Notes under the pieces: model-generated | What the model saw: only the letters and a program-made list of their open reading frames with translations | What the model was told of the DNA's origin: nothing | The model's database searches: none | Shown here: piece after piece, positions 25,463-33,986 of the stretch | Layout of the letters: each line of letters opens with the position of its first letter | How positions within the stretch are numbered: position 1 is the first letter of the stretch | Program-made: the position numbers and the translations under genes | Assembly (NCBI RefSeq): GCF_038594605.1 | Contig: NZ_JBCFZM010000001.1 | Location: forward strand, 1,116,001-1,180,000 | DNA from: Alteriqipengyuania bathyomarina_B | Lineage (GTDB): Bacteria > Pseudomonadota > Alphaproteobacteria > Sphingomonadales > Sphingomonadaceae | Direction of reading: 5' to 3' | Length of the DNA: 64,000 nt

Positions 25463-26557
25463 CTACCCGAACCGCGCGGGAGAAAAGCTCTGTTCGTCCA
25501 GCCCCTCGGTCATCGCATCGCGTGGGGCATCGAGCAGCAGCTGTGCCCCCAGCCGCGCGGCTGCAGGGGCGGTCTGGATGCCGAACCCGCCCTGCCCTGC
25601 AAACCAGAAAAAGCCCGGCACGCGCGCATCCCAGCCGAATACCGGCAGCCGGTCGGGCGCGAAGCTTCTGAGGCCGGCCCAGGTCCGCTCGACCTTTTCC
25701 ACGCGTGCATCGAACACTTCGCCGAACCGATCGAGCGCCTGCGCCACCGCCAGTTCTTCGGGCGCAACATCGGCGGGCGGCACCGGCGTTTCATCATGCG
25801 GGCTGAACCACATCGAGCCCGCGCTCTCGGGTTTGAAATAGAACCTGCCGGAAATGTCGAGCGTCAGCGGGCCGCCGCGCGGCAGCGCCGGCTGCGCCGC
25901 CAGTTGGAGCATCGTTCGCTGGAGCGGCTGGATGCCGAGCGCCCGCGCCCCTGCCAGCTCGGCAATGCCGTCCGCCCAGGCGCCCGCCGCATTGGCGATG
26001 GAGCGCGCGCGCCATTCGCGACCGTCGGCCGTGCGCAGCAGCCACCCTTCGCCTTCGCGATCAAGCGCTTCGATCCGGGCCCGGGTCACCATCTCCACCC
26101 CGGCGGCGCGGGCCGACTTCAGATAGGACTGGTGGAGCGCCGCGACATCGATATCGGCGCAATGCGGTTGCCAGATCGCCTCGCGCCATTCCGAGCGCAG
26201 GGTAGGCACATATTCGTGCGCCGCGCCCTCAGCCAAACGCTCGAACCGCGCGCCGCTATCGGTGAACCGAGCCTCGAACGCATCGAGCTTTGGCGCGTCT
26301 TCGGATCGCCCGATATAAAGCGCGCCGCGCGTCGTCAGATACCCTCCTTCGCGCAAGTGAGCTTCCGAAGCGCGGCTGAGCGGAACGATCGCCGGGCCGC
26401 CATAGCATTCCTCCCAGAACGCCGCCGAGCGCCCGGTGGTATGGTAGCCCGGCATATCCTCGGCCTCCAGCAACAGCACGCGCCTGTTCGTGCCAACCTC
26501 GGCAGCAAGGCTCGCGCCCGCCATTCCGGCCCCGATAATCGCCAGATCGTAATCCAT
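25463..26557 (-). CDS. FAD-dependent amine/amino-acid oxidoreductase (DAO family)
   Basis: 364 residues of the glycine oxidase/D-amino-acid oxidase family. Seen: the dinucleotide-binding IIGAGMAGASLAAEV at the N-terminus, YHTTGRSAAFWEECYG, the mid-protein NAAGAWADGIAELAG, and the C-terminal FAD-closing segment WAGLRSFAPDRLPVFGWD to FFWFAGQGGFGIQTAPA. The substrate is unclear; the TTGRSAA segment recalls D-arginine dehydrogenase-like members. The alpha/beta hydrolase gene ends 9 bases upstream, so the two are probably co-transcribed. Confidence 0.88.
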   Translation of the reverse strand: MDYDLAIIGAGMAGASLAAEVGTNRRVLLLEAEDMPGYHTTGRSAAFWEECYGGPAIVPLSRASEAHLREGGYLTTRGALYIGRSEDAPKLDAFEARFTDSGARFERLAEGAAHEYVPTLRSEWREAIWQPHCADIDVAALHQSYLKSARAAGVEMVTRARIEALDREGEGWLLRTADGREWRARSIANAAGAWADGIAELAGARALGIQPLQRTMLQLAAQPALPRGGPLTLDISGRFYFKPESAGSMWFSPHDETPVPPADVAPEELAVAQALDRFGEVFDARVEKVERTWAGLRSFAPDRLPVFGWDARVPGFFWFAGQGGFGIQTAPAAARLGAQLLLDAPRDAMTEGLDEQSFSPARFG

Positions 26558-26566
26558 ATGCGCTAA

Positions 26567-27538
26567 CTAGCCCTCGCGAGGTGCCTTGCGATCGAGGAAG
26601 TCCGCGATGCCATCCATCGCACGCGAGCGAACCGCGTCGACCTCGCGGAAAATCTCGTGATGCGCCTCGTCACCAAAGCGCAACAGCTCGCCATAAGGCA
26701 GGCGCCCAGCGGCTTCCTCTATCGCCCTCCATGCGACCAACTGGTCGTTGGTGGTACCGAACAGCAAGACAGGGAGTGTCACGCTCTCCAGGGCGCCCTT
26801 CGCCTCGATCACTTTCATCGATTCAATGGCGGCGGCGACCCAGCCCCAGCTCGCCGGGCCCATCGAGACATCGGGTCGCGCATTACGCCACCATAGCTCG
26901 TCTTCGTAGCGATCCACGTCGTGGGTCAGCAGCGCGCCGCGATCTTCGGGCATCGCGCCGGGCTTCTCGCTGGTCTTCCACGCCGGACGGCGCGGATCGC
27001 CCATCCGCGCGATCCCTTTCGAGACCGCGCCCAGCAGCCAGAGCGGCCCCGGGGTCCCGACCAGACCGAGCATCGGGGCGGAGAGCACCGCCGCATCGGG
27101 TGTCGCGCGTCCTTCGATCAGCGCGCGCAGCACCAGGTGCCCGCCCATCGAATGGCCGATCAGCACATGCGGCCCCGGAGTGGCGGCGACCCATTCTTTC
27201 CACAACACCGCAAGATCGCGCGTCCAGATCCCGAAATCGTCGATGTGGCCCGTATGTGCATCCTTGCCCAGCCGTCCCGAGACGCCCTGCCCCCGCCAGT
27301 CGCTCGCGGTGACGCGCCAGCCATCGCGGGCCCATTCGTCCAGCGTTTCGAGATATTTTTCGTAATGATCGCCGCGCCCCGGCATGAACAGGATCGAACC
27401 GCGCGGGGTATCCGACGCCGGCTCCCAGTCGATCCGCCGCACTTTCGCTCCATCCGCGGTCTGCCAGTGGCTCTCGCTCGCCGCATCGGGGATCGCGCGG
27501 CGGTCGAAGGATGAAGAGGATGCGGGGCTGGCGTTCAT
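26567..27538 (-). CDS. Alpha/beta hydrolase (monoacylglycerol lipase-like)
   Basis: 323 residues. The nucleophile elbow GHSMGGHLVLRAL, the oxyanion loop after GSILFMPGRGDHYEKYLETL, the acid-bearing strand LPVLLFGTTNDQLVAW and the catalytic His in FGDEAHHEIFREVD give a complete hydrolase triad. The pattern MPGRGDHxEKY matches the serine aminopeptidase S33/lysophospholipase group. The ATG at 27538 (MNASPASSSSFDRR) is preferred; the open frame further upstream is antisense to cpaA. It is co-oriented with the FAD oxidoreductase. Confidence 0.85.
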   Translation of the reverse strand: MNASPASSSSFDRRAIPDAASESHWQTADGAKVRRIDWEPASDTPRGSILFMPGRGDHYEKYLETLDEWARDGWRVTASDWRGQGVSGRLGKDAHTGHIDDFGIWTRDLAVLWKEWVAATPGPHVLIGHSMGGHLVLRALIEGRATPDAAVLSAPMLGLVGTPGPLWLLGAVSKGIARMGDPRRPAWKTSEKPGAMPEDRGALLTHDVDRYEDELWWRNARPDVSMGPASWGWVAAAIESMKVIEAKGALESVTLPVLLFGTTNDQLVAWRAIEEAAGRLPYGELLRFGDEAHHEIFREVDAVRSRAMDGIADFLDRKAPREG

Positions 27539-27634
27539 TTCGTGGTCTCTCTCGATCGCAGGGCACGTGGTTACTTTTTGGTAAGCGCCAGCGCGTAAGC
27601 CGACTTCCGACATGGGAGACCCGGGGCCACCATC

Positions 27635-28126
27635 ATGAGCGACTATCTGCAATATGGACTGCTCGTCGGACTGGCAATCGCGCTGGTAACGGCGGCGATC
27701 ACCGACCTCAAGGCGCGGCGGATCGACAACTGGCTTACCGGCGCGGTCGCACTGGGCGCACCGCTGTTCTGGTGGGCCAGCGGGTTGAGCCTGTGGCCGG
27801 GCGTCGCGTTGCAATTCAGCGTGGCACTGGCTGCCTTCGCGGTCCTCGCGGTGCTGTTCGCCTTTCGCGCGATGGGCGGCGGCGATGTGAAGCTGCTGAC
27901 CGCGCTCGCGCTGTGGATCGAACCGCTGCAGTTCGGCCAGCTGATCGTCATGATGGCTTTGCTGGGCGGCGTTCTGACGCTCGTCTTCGGTGCATGGCAC
28001 ATCATGCGCCGTCGCAAGGATCGGCTGGCAATTCCCTATGGCGTGGCGATTTCGGCGGCGGGCCTGTGGGTATTGTCCGCCTATTATTTCCCGGCAGCGG
28101 GCAACGCCATCGGGCTTTATGCCTGA
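27635..28126 (+). CDS. cpaA: CpaA/TadV-type prepilin peptidase (A24)
   Basis: Membrane aspartyl protease that cleaves Flp-type prepilin leaders. 163 residues with about six hydrophobic helices. The catalytic aspartates are D24 (TAAITDLKARRIDN) and D84 in the GGGD motif (FRAMGGGDVKLLTALAL). It heads the Tad locus on the plus strand, 137 bases before cpaB. Its substrate pilin is not encoded in this window. Confidence 0.93.
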   Translation: MSDYLQYGLLVGLAIALVTAAITDLKARRIDNWLTGAVALGAPLFWWASGLSLWPGVALQFSVALAAFAVLAVLFAFRAMGGGDVKLLTALALWIEPLQFGQLIVMMALLGGVLTLVFGAWHIMRRRKDRLAIPYGVAISAAGLWVLSAYYFPAAGNAIGLYA

Positions 28127-28263
28127 TCTGGCAGATCGGCCCAGGGTGCCGAATGCGATGCCTAAGTACCGCGATGAACTCCATTTTAACCACTCACCGC
28201 ATAGGCACAGCAACCATGTCGGCCGAAGGTCGACGGTTGATTGATCTGAGGGGCTGTTGAGTC

Positions 28264-29352
28264 ATGGATAGGAAGAAGCTGGTTCTTTTGCTGGCGGCGC
28301 TGGTGATCGCGGCAGGGACAGCCCTTATCGCGCGCAGCATGTTCGCCGGGTCGAGCGCACCGCAGGCGACCGCCGCGAGTGTTGCCGCGGAACCCACCGG
28401 TCCGCGGGTACTCGTCGCCCAGCGCAGCCTGCCGGTCGGCACGATCCTCACGCAGGATGCGATCGGTTTCCAGGCATGGCCCACCGAACTGGTGCAGGAC
28501 GCCTATTTTATCGATGGCGAAGCCGACGTGACCCAACTGCTGGGCACGGTCGTACGTTTCCCGATTACCGCTGGTGAGCCGGTGACGCAGGGCGGCCTTG
28601 TGGCGCCCGGCGATCGCGGCTTTCTGGCCGCGGCGCTCAGCCCGGGCATGCGTGCGATCACCGTGCCGGTCAACGCCAATACCGCCGTTGCCGGGTTCGT
28701 CTTCCCGGGCGACCGCGTCGACCTGCTGATGACCCACGATGCCGGTGGCCTCAAGGCTACCGAAACCATTCTGCGCAACCTGCGCGTGCTCGCCACCGAC
28801 CAGTCGACCTCGCAGAACACGGTCGATGGCCGGACCTCGGTGCGTGCCTTCAGCACGGTCACTCTGGAAGTGACGCCGAAGATCGCGGAAAAGATTTCCG
28901 TCGCCCAGACGGTCGGCACGCTCAGCCTTTCGCTGCGCCCGATCGCAGACAGCGCGAGCGACCTCGAACGCGCGCTGGCTTCGGGCAACATCTCCATTCC
29001 GGACGATGCGACGCCCGAAGAAGAAGCCCGCCTGCTTGCACGCGCCCGGGCGACGCCGAGCGATTCCGGATCGTCCTATGCCATCGGGGCCGACGTTTCG
29101 CGCTTCGCAACCCGCACCATTCAGAGGGATGGACAGCCTCAGCAGGCGCAGCAGGCGCAGCAGGCGCAACAGGCACCCAACAGCGAAGAAATCCGGGCCA
29201 TCCTCAACCAGCAGGGCATCACGACCGCCCCTGCGGCCCCGAAAGGCCCGACCGTACAGGTCTCGCGTGGGGGACAGACGTCGCAAGTTTCCGTCGGACA
29301 GACCGGTACGGTCAAGACCAGCACCGCCAAGATCGCGCCGGTGGGACAATGA
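28264..29352 (+). CDS. cpaB: CpaB/RcpC, Flp pilus assembly protein with SAF domain
   Basis: Periplasmic, membrane-anchored component that supports the secretin. 362 residues: an N-terminal signal-anchor (KKLVLLLAALVIAAGTALIA), the SAF domain (VLVAQRSLPVGTILTQDAIGF), then the RcpC-type domain (MRAITVPVNANTAVAGFVFPGDRVDLLMT). A low-complexity QQAQQAQQAQQA tract and a Thr/Val-rich tail end the protein. It overlaps cpaC by 4 bases. Confidence 0.93.
   Translation: MDRKKLVLLLAALVIAAGTALIARSMFAGSSAPQATAASVAAEPTGPRVLVAQRSLPVGTILTQDAIGFQAWPTELVQDAYFIDGEADVTQLLGTVVRFPITAGEPVTQGGLVAPGDRGFLAAALSPGMRAITVPVNANTAVAGFVFPGDRVDLLMTHDAGGLKATETILRNLRVLATDQSTSQNTVDGRTSVRAFSTVTLEVTPKIAEKISVAQTVGTLSLSLRPIADSASDLERALASGNISIPDDATPEEEARLLARARATPSDSGSSYAIGADVSRFATRTIQRDGQPQQAQQAQQAQQAPNSEEIRAILNQQGITTAPAAPKGPTVQVSRGGQTSQVSVGQTGTVKTSTAKIAPVGQ
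29140..29175 (+). repeat. In-frame 9-base tandem repeat within cpaB
   Basis: CAGCAGGCG is repeated three times (29140-29166) followed by the variant CAACAGGCA, coding for Gln-Gln-Ala repeats. It is prone to slippage in 3-codon steps that would change linker length without a frameshift. Confidence 0.85.
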
Positions 29353-30980
29353 ACATGAAAAAGGCTCTCGCAATGAACGCCAAGCACAGCAAGTACGCGC
29401 CTGCCGGGGGCAAACGCACACGGCTTCGCTTGCGCCCCATGATGCTCGGCGCCGCCCTGATCGGGGCGCCGCTCGCGGCCATGCCGTCGGTTGCCGACGC
29501 GCAATCGATTATCCGCCCGACGCAGGACATCGTCCTCTCCATCGGCAAGGGCGAGCTGATCAACGTGCCCGGCAACATGGACAACGTCTTCATCGCCAAC
29601 GACACGGTCGCGGACGTTCAGGTGAAGTCGCGCCGCCAGCTCTACCTGTTCGGCAAGTCCGGCGGGGAGACGACTGTCTACGCAAGCGATGCGGCAGGCG
29701 ATGTGATCTGGGCGGCGAATATCCGCGTGGGATCGAACATCGGCAGCGTCGACCAGATGCTGGCGATGGCCATGCCGCAGGCCAAGATTTCGGTCGCAAC
29801 GATGGGCAGCAACACCGTGCTGCTGACCGGCACCGTGACCAATCCGGAAGACGCCGCCGAGGCCGAACGACTGGTGCAGGCCTTCCTGGGCGACGATACC
29901 AATGTCATCGCCCGCCTGACCACCGCGACGCCGCTGCAGGTCAACCTGCAGGTCCGCTTCGCCGAAGTCAGCAAATCGCTGGTCCGCGCGCTGGGCGGCA
30001 ATCTGACCACCATCGATGGCACCAACGGATTCCAGTTCGGGGTCGGCACAGGCCGCCAGGTCGCCAGCAACGCCTATATGGTAAACGGCCCTCTGGCGGT
30101 CGGCAACGGCGCCAGTGCCGCCGTGCGCGTTCTGCCGGACGGCACCGAAGTTCCCGGTCCTGCGGTAGGGACCGTCGGTAACGGCACGACGCTAAGCGGT
30201 TTCGGCAACCTCTTCGGGCTCAACATCCTCGGCGCGCTCGACCTGGCCGAAACAAATGGCCTCGTCACCACGCTGACCGAGTTCAATCTTGCCGCGCTTT
30301 CGGGCGAGACGGCGGACTTCCTCGCGGGCGGGCAATTCCCGGTCCCGGTCAGCCAGGGGCTTGGCGCAACCGCCATCGAATACCGCGATTACGGCGTGAA
30401 ACTGAATTACACGCCTACCGTGCTGGCCGACGGCCGGATTTCGATCCGCGTCGCGCCCGAAGTCTCTGAATTGTCGTCGCAAGGCGCGGTTACGCTCAAC
30501 GGATTTCAGGTTCCCGGCGTCACCGTGCGCCAGGCATCGACCACCCTCGAACTCGGGTCAGGCCAGAGCTTCATGATCGCCGGTCTCATGACCAACAATG
30601 CCCAGAATTCCATCGACAAGGCCCCTGGCCTTGGCGACGTGCCGATCCTGGGCAACCTGTTCCGCTCGACCAGCTTCCGCAAGGGCGAGACCGAGCTCGT
30701 GATCGTCATCACGCCTTACCTCGTGAAGCCGGTCAACGCGAACGACATCCGCCTGCCGACCGACGGCTACAACGCGCCGACGGTTCTGGGCCAGCTCGGC
30801 TTCCAGAACAATTCGACCGGGAAAAGCGAAGCATCGCGCCCGATGCCACGCACCAGCGACCGCCAGTCGACCGGGCCCGCGATCTCGCAAGGGTCGCAAG
30901 ACACCAAGCGGCGGGCGGGCAAGCCGGGCCGCAAGGAACGCAGCGCCTCGGCCGCACCCGGCTTCAGCATCAATAACTGA
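29349..30980 (+). CDS. cpaC: CpaC/RcpA, outer-membrane secretin of the Tad system
   Basis: Forms the outer-membrane channel for the Flp pilus. 543 residues: signal peptide ending PSVADA before QSIIRP, an N-terminal pilus-assembly domain (DIVLSIGKGELINVPG), a BON/N-type domain (VLLTGTVTNPEDAAEAERLV), and the secretin core with FLAGGQFPVPV and GLMTNNAQNSIDKAPGLGDVPILGNLF near its end. A basic, disordered tail follows ITPYLVKPV. The ATG overlaps the cpaB stop; cpaD follows after 14 bases. Confidence 0.95.
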   Translation: MNMKKALAMNAKHSKYAPAGGKRTRLRLRPMMLGAALIGAPLAAMPSVADAQSIIRPTQDIVLSIGKGELINVPGNMDNVFIANDTVADVQVKSRRQLYLFGKSGGETTVYASDAAGDVIWAANIRVGSNIGSVDQMLAMAMPQAKISVATMGSNTVLLTGTVTNPEDAAEAERLVQAFLGDDTNVIARLTTATPLQVNLQVRFAEVSKSLVRALGGNLTTIDGTNGFQFGVGTGRQVASNAYMVNGPLAVGNGASAAVRVLPDGTEVPGPAVGTVGNGTTLSGFGNLFGLNILGALDLAETNGLVTTLTEFNLAALSGETADFLAGGQFPVPVSQGLGATAIEYRDYGVKLNYTPTVLADGRISIRVAPEVSELSSQGAVTLNGFQVPGVTVRQASTTLELGSGQSFMIAGLMTNNAQNSIDKAPGLGDVPILGNLFRSTSFRKGETELVIVITPYLVKPVNANDIRLPTDGYNAPTVLGQLGFQNNSTGKSEASRPMPRTSDRQSTGPAISQGSQDTKRRAGKPGRKERSASAAPGFSINN

Positions 30981-30994
30981 GGGACAATACAGCC

Positions 30995-31603
30995 ATGACC
31001 AATCGCAACCGTATCGCCCTCGGCCTGATCGCTTCCACCTTTGCCCTGTCGCTCGGCGCATGCAGCGGCGACATGAACCGCAGCGTCTACAGCACCGCGC
31101 AACCGGTGGTGGAGCGCACGCATTACACGCTCGATCTGATGGCAGGGCCCGGGGGTCTCTCGATCCCCGAACAGCGGCGCCTCGCCGGCTGGTTCGAGGC
31201 GCTGGACCTCGACTATGGCGACCGCATTTCGGTCGAGACCGATACCGCCAGCCCCGCCACGATCGAGCACATCGGCGCAATCGTCGGCCGCCACGACCTC
31301 AAACTGAGCGACGAGGCTCCGATTACCGAAGGCTTCGTCGAACCGGGCCGCGTTCGCGTGGTCGTCACCCGGTCGAGCGCGAGCGTGCCCGGCTGCCCCG
31401 ACTGGTCCGACAGTTTCGACGGCAACTACGGCAACGCAACGAGCCGCAACTACGGTTGCGCAACCAACAGCAATATCGCGGCAATGGTCGCCAATCCGGA
31501 AGACCTCGTCCGGGGGCAGGAAGGCGACGGCAAGCCGGTCGTCACGACCTCGAACCGCGCCATCGAAACCTACCGCGCAGGCGGTGGCGACGACCCCCAG
31601 TAA
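30995..31603 (+). CDS. cpaD: CpaD-family Tad pilus lipoprotein
   Basis: 202 residues with a lipoprotein signal (LIASTFALSLGAC before SGDMNRS). The body matches the CpaD pattern: HYTLDLMAGPGGLSIPEQRRLAGWFEAL, RVVVTRSSASVPGCPDWS and NYGCATNSNIAAMVANPEDLVRGQ. The two Cys (CPDW, YGCAT) typical of the family are present. In Caulobacter CpaD is needed for the pilus channel. GAGGGAC, overlapping the cpaC stop, serves as the ribosome-binding site. Confidence 0.92.
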   Translation: MTNRNRIALGLIASTFALSLGACSGDMNRSVYSTAQPVVERTHYTLDLMAGPGGLSIPEQRRLAGWFEALDLDYGDRISVETDTASPATIEHIGAIVGRHDLKLSDEAPITEGFVEPGRVRVVVTRSSASVPGCPDWSDSFDGNYGNATSRNYGCATNSNIAAMVANPEDLVRGQEGDGKPVVTTSNRAIETYRAGGGDDPQ

Positions 31604-31628
31604 GATAGCGAGCGAACGAGGAAACACG

Positions 31629-32951
31629 ATGAACGCACCGTGGAATTCAGGCATGCCGGGCAACCGCGATCCCTTCGCCGCCTTTCTTTGCGACGACAAC
31701 GCGCTGGACACCCTGCGCCCGGTCGTCGCGGAACTGGGCTGGGCGCCCGAGAAATGCGCTAAGGGCGGATTGCGCAATGCGATCCAGAGCCTGTCGGTCA
31801 GCGCGAGCCCCAATATCCTGATCGTCGACCTGTCGGAATGCAGCGACCCGCTGACCGAGATCAACGGCCTCGCCGAGGTCTGCGAGCCGGGCACCGTAGT
31901 GATCGCCGTCGGCCAGGTGAACGATGTGCGGCTTTACCGCGATCTGCTGGCGAGCGGCATTCACGACTATCTGCTCAAGCCGCTGGCATCGAGCCAGCTG
32001 CGTGATGCGCTGAACGACGCCCAAACCGTGTTCAACACGCCCAAAGCCGTCGATGCACAAACCGCCAAGCGGCATGTTTCGACTGCCGTCGTCGGCACCC
32101 GCGGCGGCGCGGGCGCCTCGATGGTCGCGACCTCGCTCGCATGGCTGTTCAGCGACGAACAGAAGCTGCCGACCGCACTCCTCGATCTCGACGTGCATTT
32201 CGGGACCGGCGCGCTGACGCTCGACCTCGAACCGGGGCGCGGGCTGACCGACGCGATCGACAATCCCAGCCGGATCGACGGCCTGTTCATCGAACGCGCG
32301 ATGATCCGCGCGAACGACAACCTCGCCGTCCTGTCCGCCGAAGCGCCGATCAGTGCGCCGCTGATGACCGACGGCGCGGCCTTCGTGCAACTGGAGGAAG
32401 AATTCCGGCAGGCATTCGAAATCACCGTGATCGACATGCCGCGCAACATGCTGATCAACTTCCCGCAGCTGCTCGCCGATGTGAACATCGTCACCGTGGT
32501 GTGCGAATTCACGCTGGCCTCAGCCCGCGATGCGATCCGCATCCTCAGCTGGCTCAAGAGCTACGCACCGCACGCACAGGCGGTGGTGATCGCCAACAAG
32601 GCGCAGAGCGCGCTGGTGGAAATCAGCAAGGCGGACTTCGAAGCCTCGATCGAGCGCAAGGTCGACTTCGTGCTGCCCTATGACGCAAAGTCGGCGACCA
32701 ATGCCGCCAAGCTGGGTCAGGCCTTCGTCGAGGCAAACAAGTCGAGCAAGGTGACAAGCCAGCTTCGCAACCTCGTAGATCGCGTGCTCTCCGCCGGGGA
32801 CGAGGCCGTCGAGGCCGACGAACCCACGCAAGGCAAGAAATCGCTGCTCGGCTCGCTCGACCTCAAGGCGCTGTTGCCGACCTCGATCAAGAGCAAGCCT
32901 GCATCTCCCAAGCCAGCCAAGAAGAAAGGGGCAGCGAAGATCGACGCCTGA
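31629..32951 (+). CDS. cpaE: CpaE/TadZ-family localisation ATPase-like protein
   Basis: MinD/ParA-superfamily protein that places the Tad machine at the pole. 440 residues: an N-terminal receiver-like domain (FLCDDNALDTLRPVVAELGW to GIHDYLLKPLASSQLRDAL), then the MinD-like domain. The deviant Walker A reads GTRGGAGASMVATSLA: both lysines of the KGGxGKT consensus are replaced (Arg and Ala), so ATP hydrolysis is doubtful. TadZ proteins are known to carry atypical P-loops. A basic Lys/Pro tail (KSKPASPKPAKKKGAAK) ends the protein. The ATG at 31629 follows GAGGAA. Confidence 0.92.
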   Translation: MNAPWNSGMPGNRDPFAAFLCDDNALDTLRPVVAELGWAPEKCAKGGLRNAIQSLSVSASPNILIVDLSECSDPLTEINGLAEVCEPGTVVIAVGQVNDVRLYRDLLASGIHDYLLKPLASSQLRDALNDAQTVFNTPKAVDAQTAKRHVSTAVVGTRGGAGASMVATSLAWLFSDEQKLPTALLDLDVHFGTGALTLDLEPGRGLTDAIDNPSRIDGLFIERAMIRANDNLAVLSAEAPISAPLMTDGAAFVQLEEEFRQAFEITVIDMPRNMLINFPQLLADVNIVTVVCEFTLASARDAIRILSWLKSYAPHAQAVVIANKAQSALVEISKADFEASIERKVDFVLPYDAKSATNAAKLGQAFVEANKSSKVTSQLRNLVDRVLSAGDEAVEADEPTQGKKSLLGSLDLKALLPTSIKSKPASPKPAKKKGAAKIDA

Positions 32952-32957
32952 CCGGTA

Positions 32958-32980
32958 GCGGGGTTCGAAGCGAACCGCGC
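32958..32980 (+). terminator. Short hairpin between cpaE and tadB
   Basis: GGTTCG (32962-32967) pairs with CGAACC (32971-32976) around AAG and is extended by GCG/CGC beyond one mismatch. No T-run follows, so it may be an attenuator or RNA-processing site rather than a terminator. It occupies the 63-base gap where cpaF is usually found. Confidence 0.35.
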
Positions 32981-33014
32981 GGATCGGCAAAGCGGCTTGA
33001 TCTGACGCAAGACC

Positions 33015-33986
33015 ATGGATCTCATCCAGCTCTTCATCCTTGCCCTGGGCAGCTTCGCGGCGATCGGACTGGCCGTTTTCGCGCTGTCCGGTCCGTCCAC
33101 GAAAAAGCAGGTCCAGCGCCGGCTCAGCGGCGTGCGCTATCGCCATTCGGAAAGCACCGACGCCAAGGTCGAGTCGCAGATGAAGAAGGCGATGGCCCAG
33201 CGCAAACCGAAGGTCCACAAGGTCGCCGGGTCGGGCTCGCGCGCAGAAGCGCTCGCGCTGCGTCTCCAGCGGACCGGCAAGGCCTGGACGGTCTCGCAAT
33301 ATGTCTATGTCAGCCTCGGCCTTGCGCTTGCCGTCGGACTTATCCTCTATCTGCAGACGGGCGTCCCCCTGCTGTCGCTGATCGGCGGCCTGGTCATCGG
33401 TGCGGGCCTGCCGCACATGCTCGTCAACTTCTTCATCAAGCGTCGCACCACCAAGTTTACCGCCAAGTTTCCCGATGCGATCGACCTGCTGGTGCGCGGC
33501 CTGCGCTCCGGCCTGCCGGTGACCGAGACACTCGCCGTGGTCGCTCAGGAAATCGAAGGCCCGGTGGGGCTCGAGTTTCGCGGGATCATCGAACGGATCA
33601 AGATCGGCCGTTCGATGGAGGATGCAATGCAAGTCAGCGCCGATCGGCTCAACCTGCCCGAATTCAACTTCTTCGTCATCACGCTGGCGATCCAGCGCGA
33701 AACCGGCGGCAATCTGGCGGAAACGCTCTCAAACCTGTCCGACGTGCTGCGCAAGCGCTCGCAAATGAAGCTGAAGATCAAGGCGATGAGCTCTGAATCG
33801 AAAGCCTCCGCCTACATCGTCGGTTCGCTGCCCTTCCTCGTCTTCTTCATGATCTGGTTCATCAACCCGTCCTATATCGGCGCGTTCTTCGTCGACGAGC
33901 GGCTGATGGTGATCGGCCTCGGCGGCCTCGGCTGGATGGGCATCGGCGTGTTCATCATGGCCAAGATGGTGAGCTTCGAGATCTGA
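33015..33986 (+). CDS. tadB: TadB, Tad inner-membrane platform protein
   Basis: Polytopic T2SSF-family protein that links the motor ATPase to pilus assembly. 323 residues: an N-terminal helix (LIQLFILALGSFAAIGLAVFAL), a basic cytoplasmic loop, two helices (VYVSLGLALAVGLILYL and LIGGLVIGAGLPHML), the T2SSF domain (FPDAIDLLVRGLRSGLPVTETL, QRETGGNLAETLSNLSDVLRKR), and two C-terminal helices. It overlaps tadC by one base (TGATG). Confidence 0.94.
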   Translation: MDLIQLFILALGSFAAIGLAVFALSGPSTKKQVQRRLSGVRYRHSESTDAKVESQMKKAMAQRKPKVHKVAGSGSRAEALALRLQRTGKAWTVSQYVYVSLGLALAVGLILYLQTGVPLLSLIGGLVIGAGLPHMLVNFFIKRRTTKFTAKFPDAIDLLVRGLRSGLPVTETLAVVAQEIEGPVGLEFRGIIERIKIGRSMEDAMQVSADRLNLPEFNFFVITLAIQRETGGNLAETLSNLSDVLRKRSQMKLKIKAMSSESKASAYIVGSLPFLVFFMIWFINPSYIGAFFVDERLMVIGLGGLGWMGIGVFIMAKMVSFEI

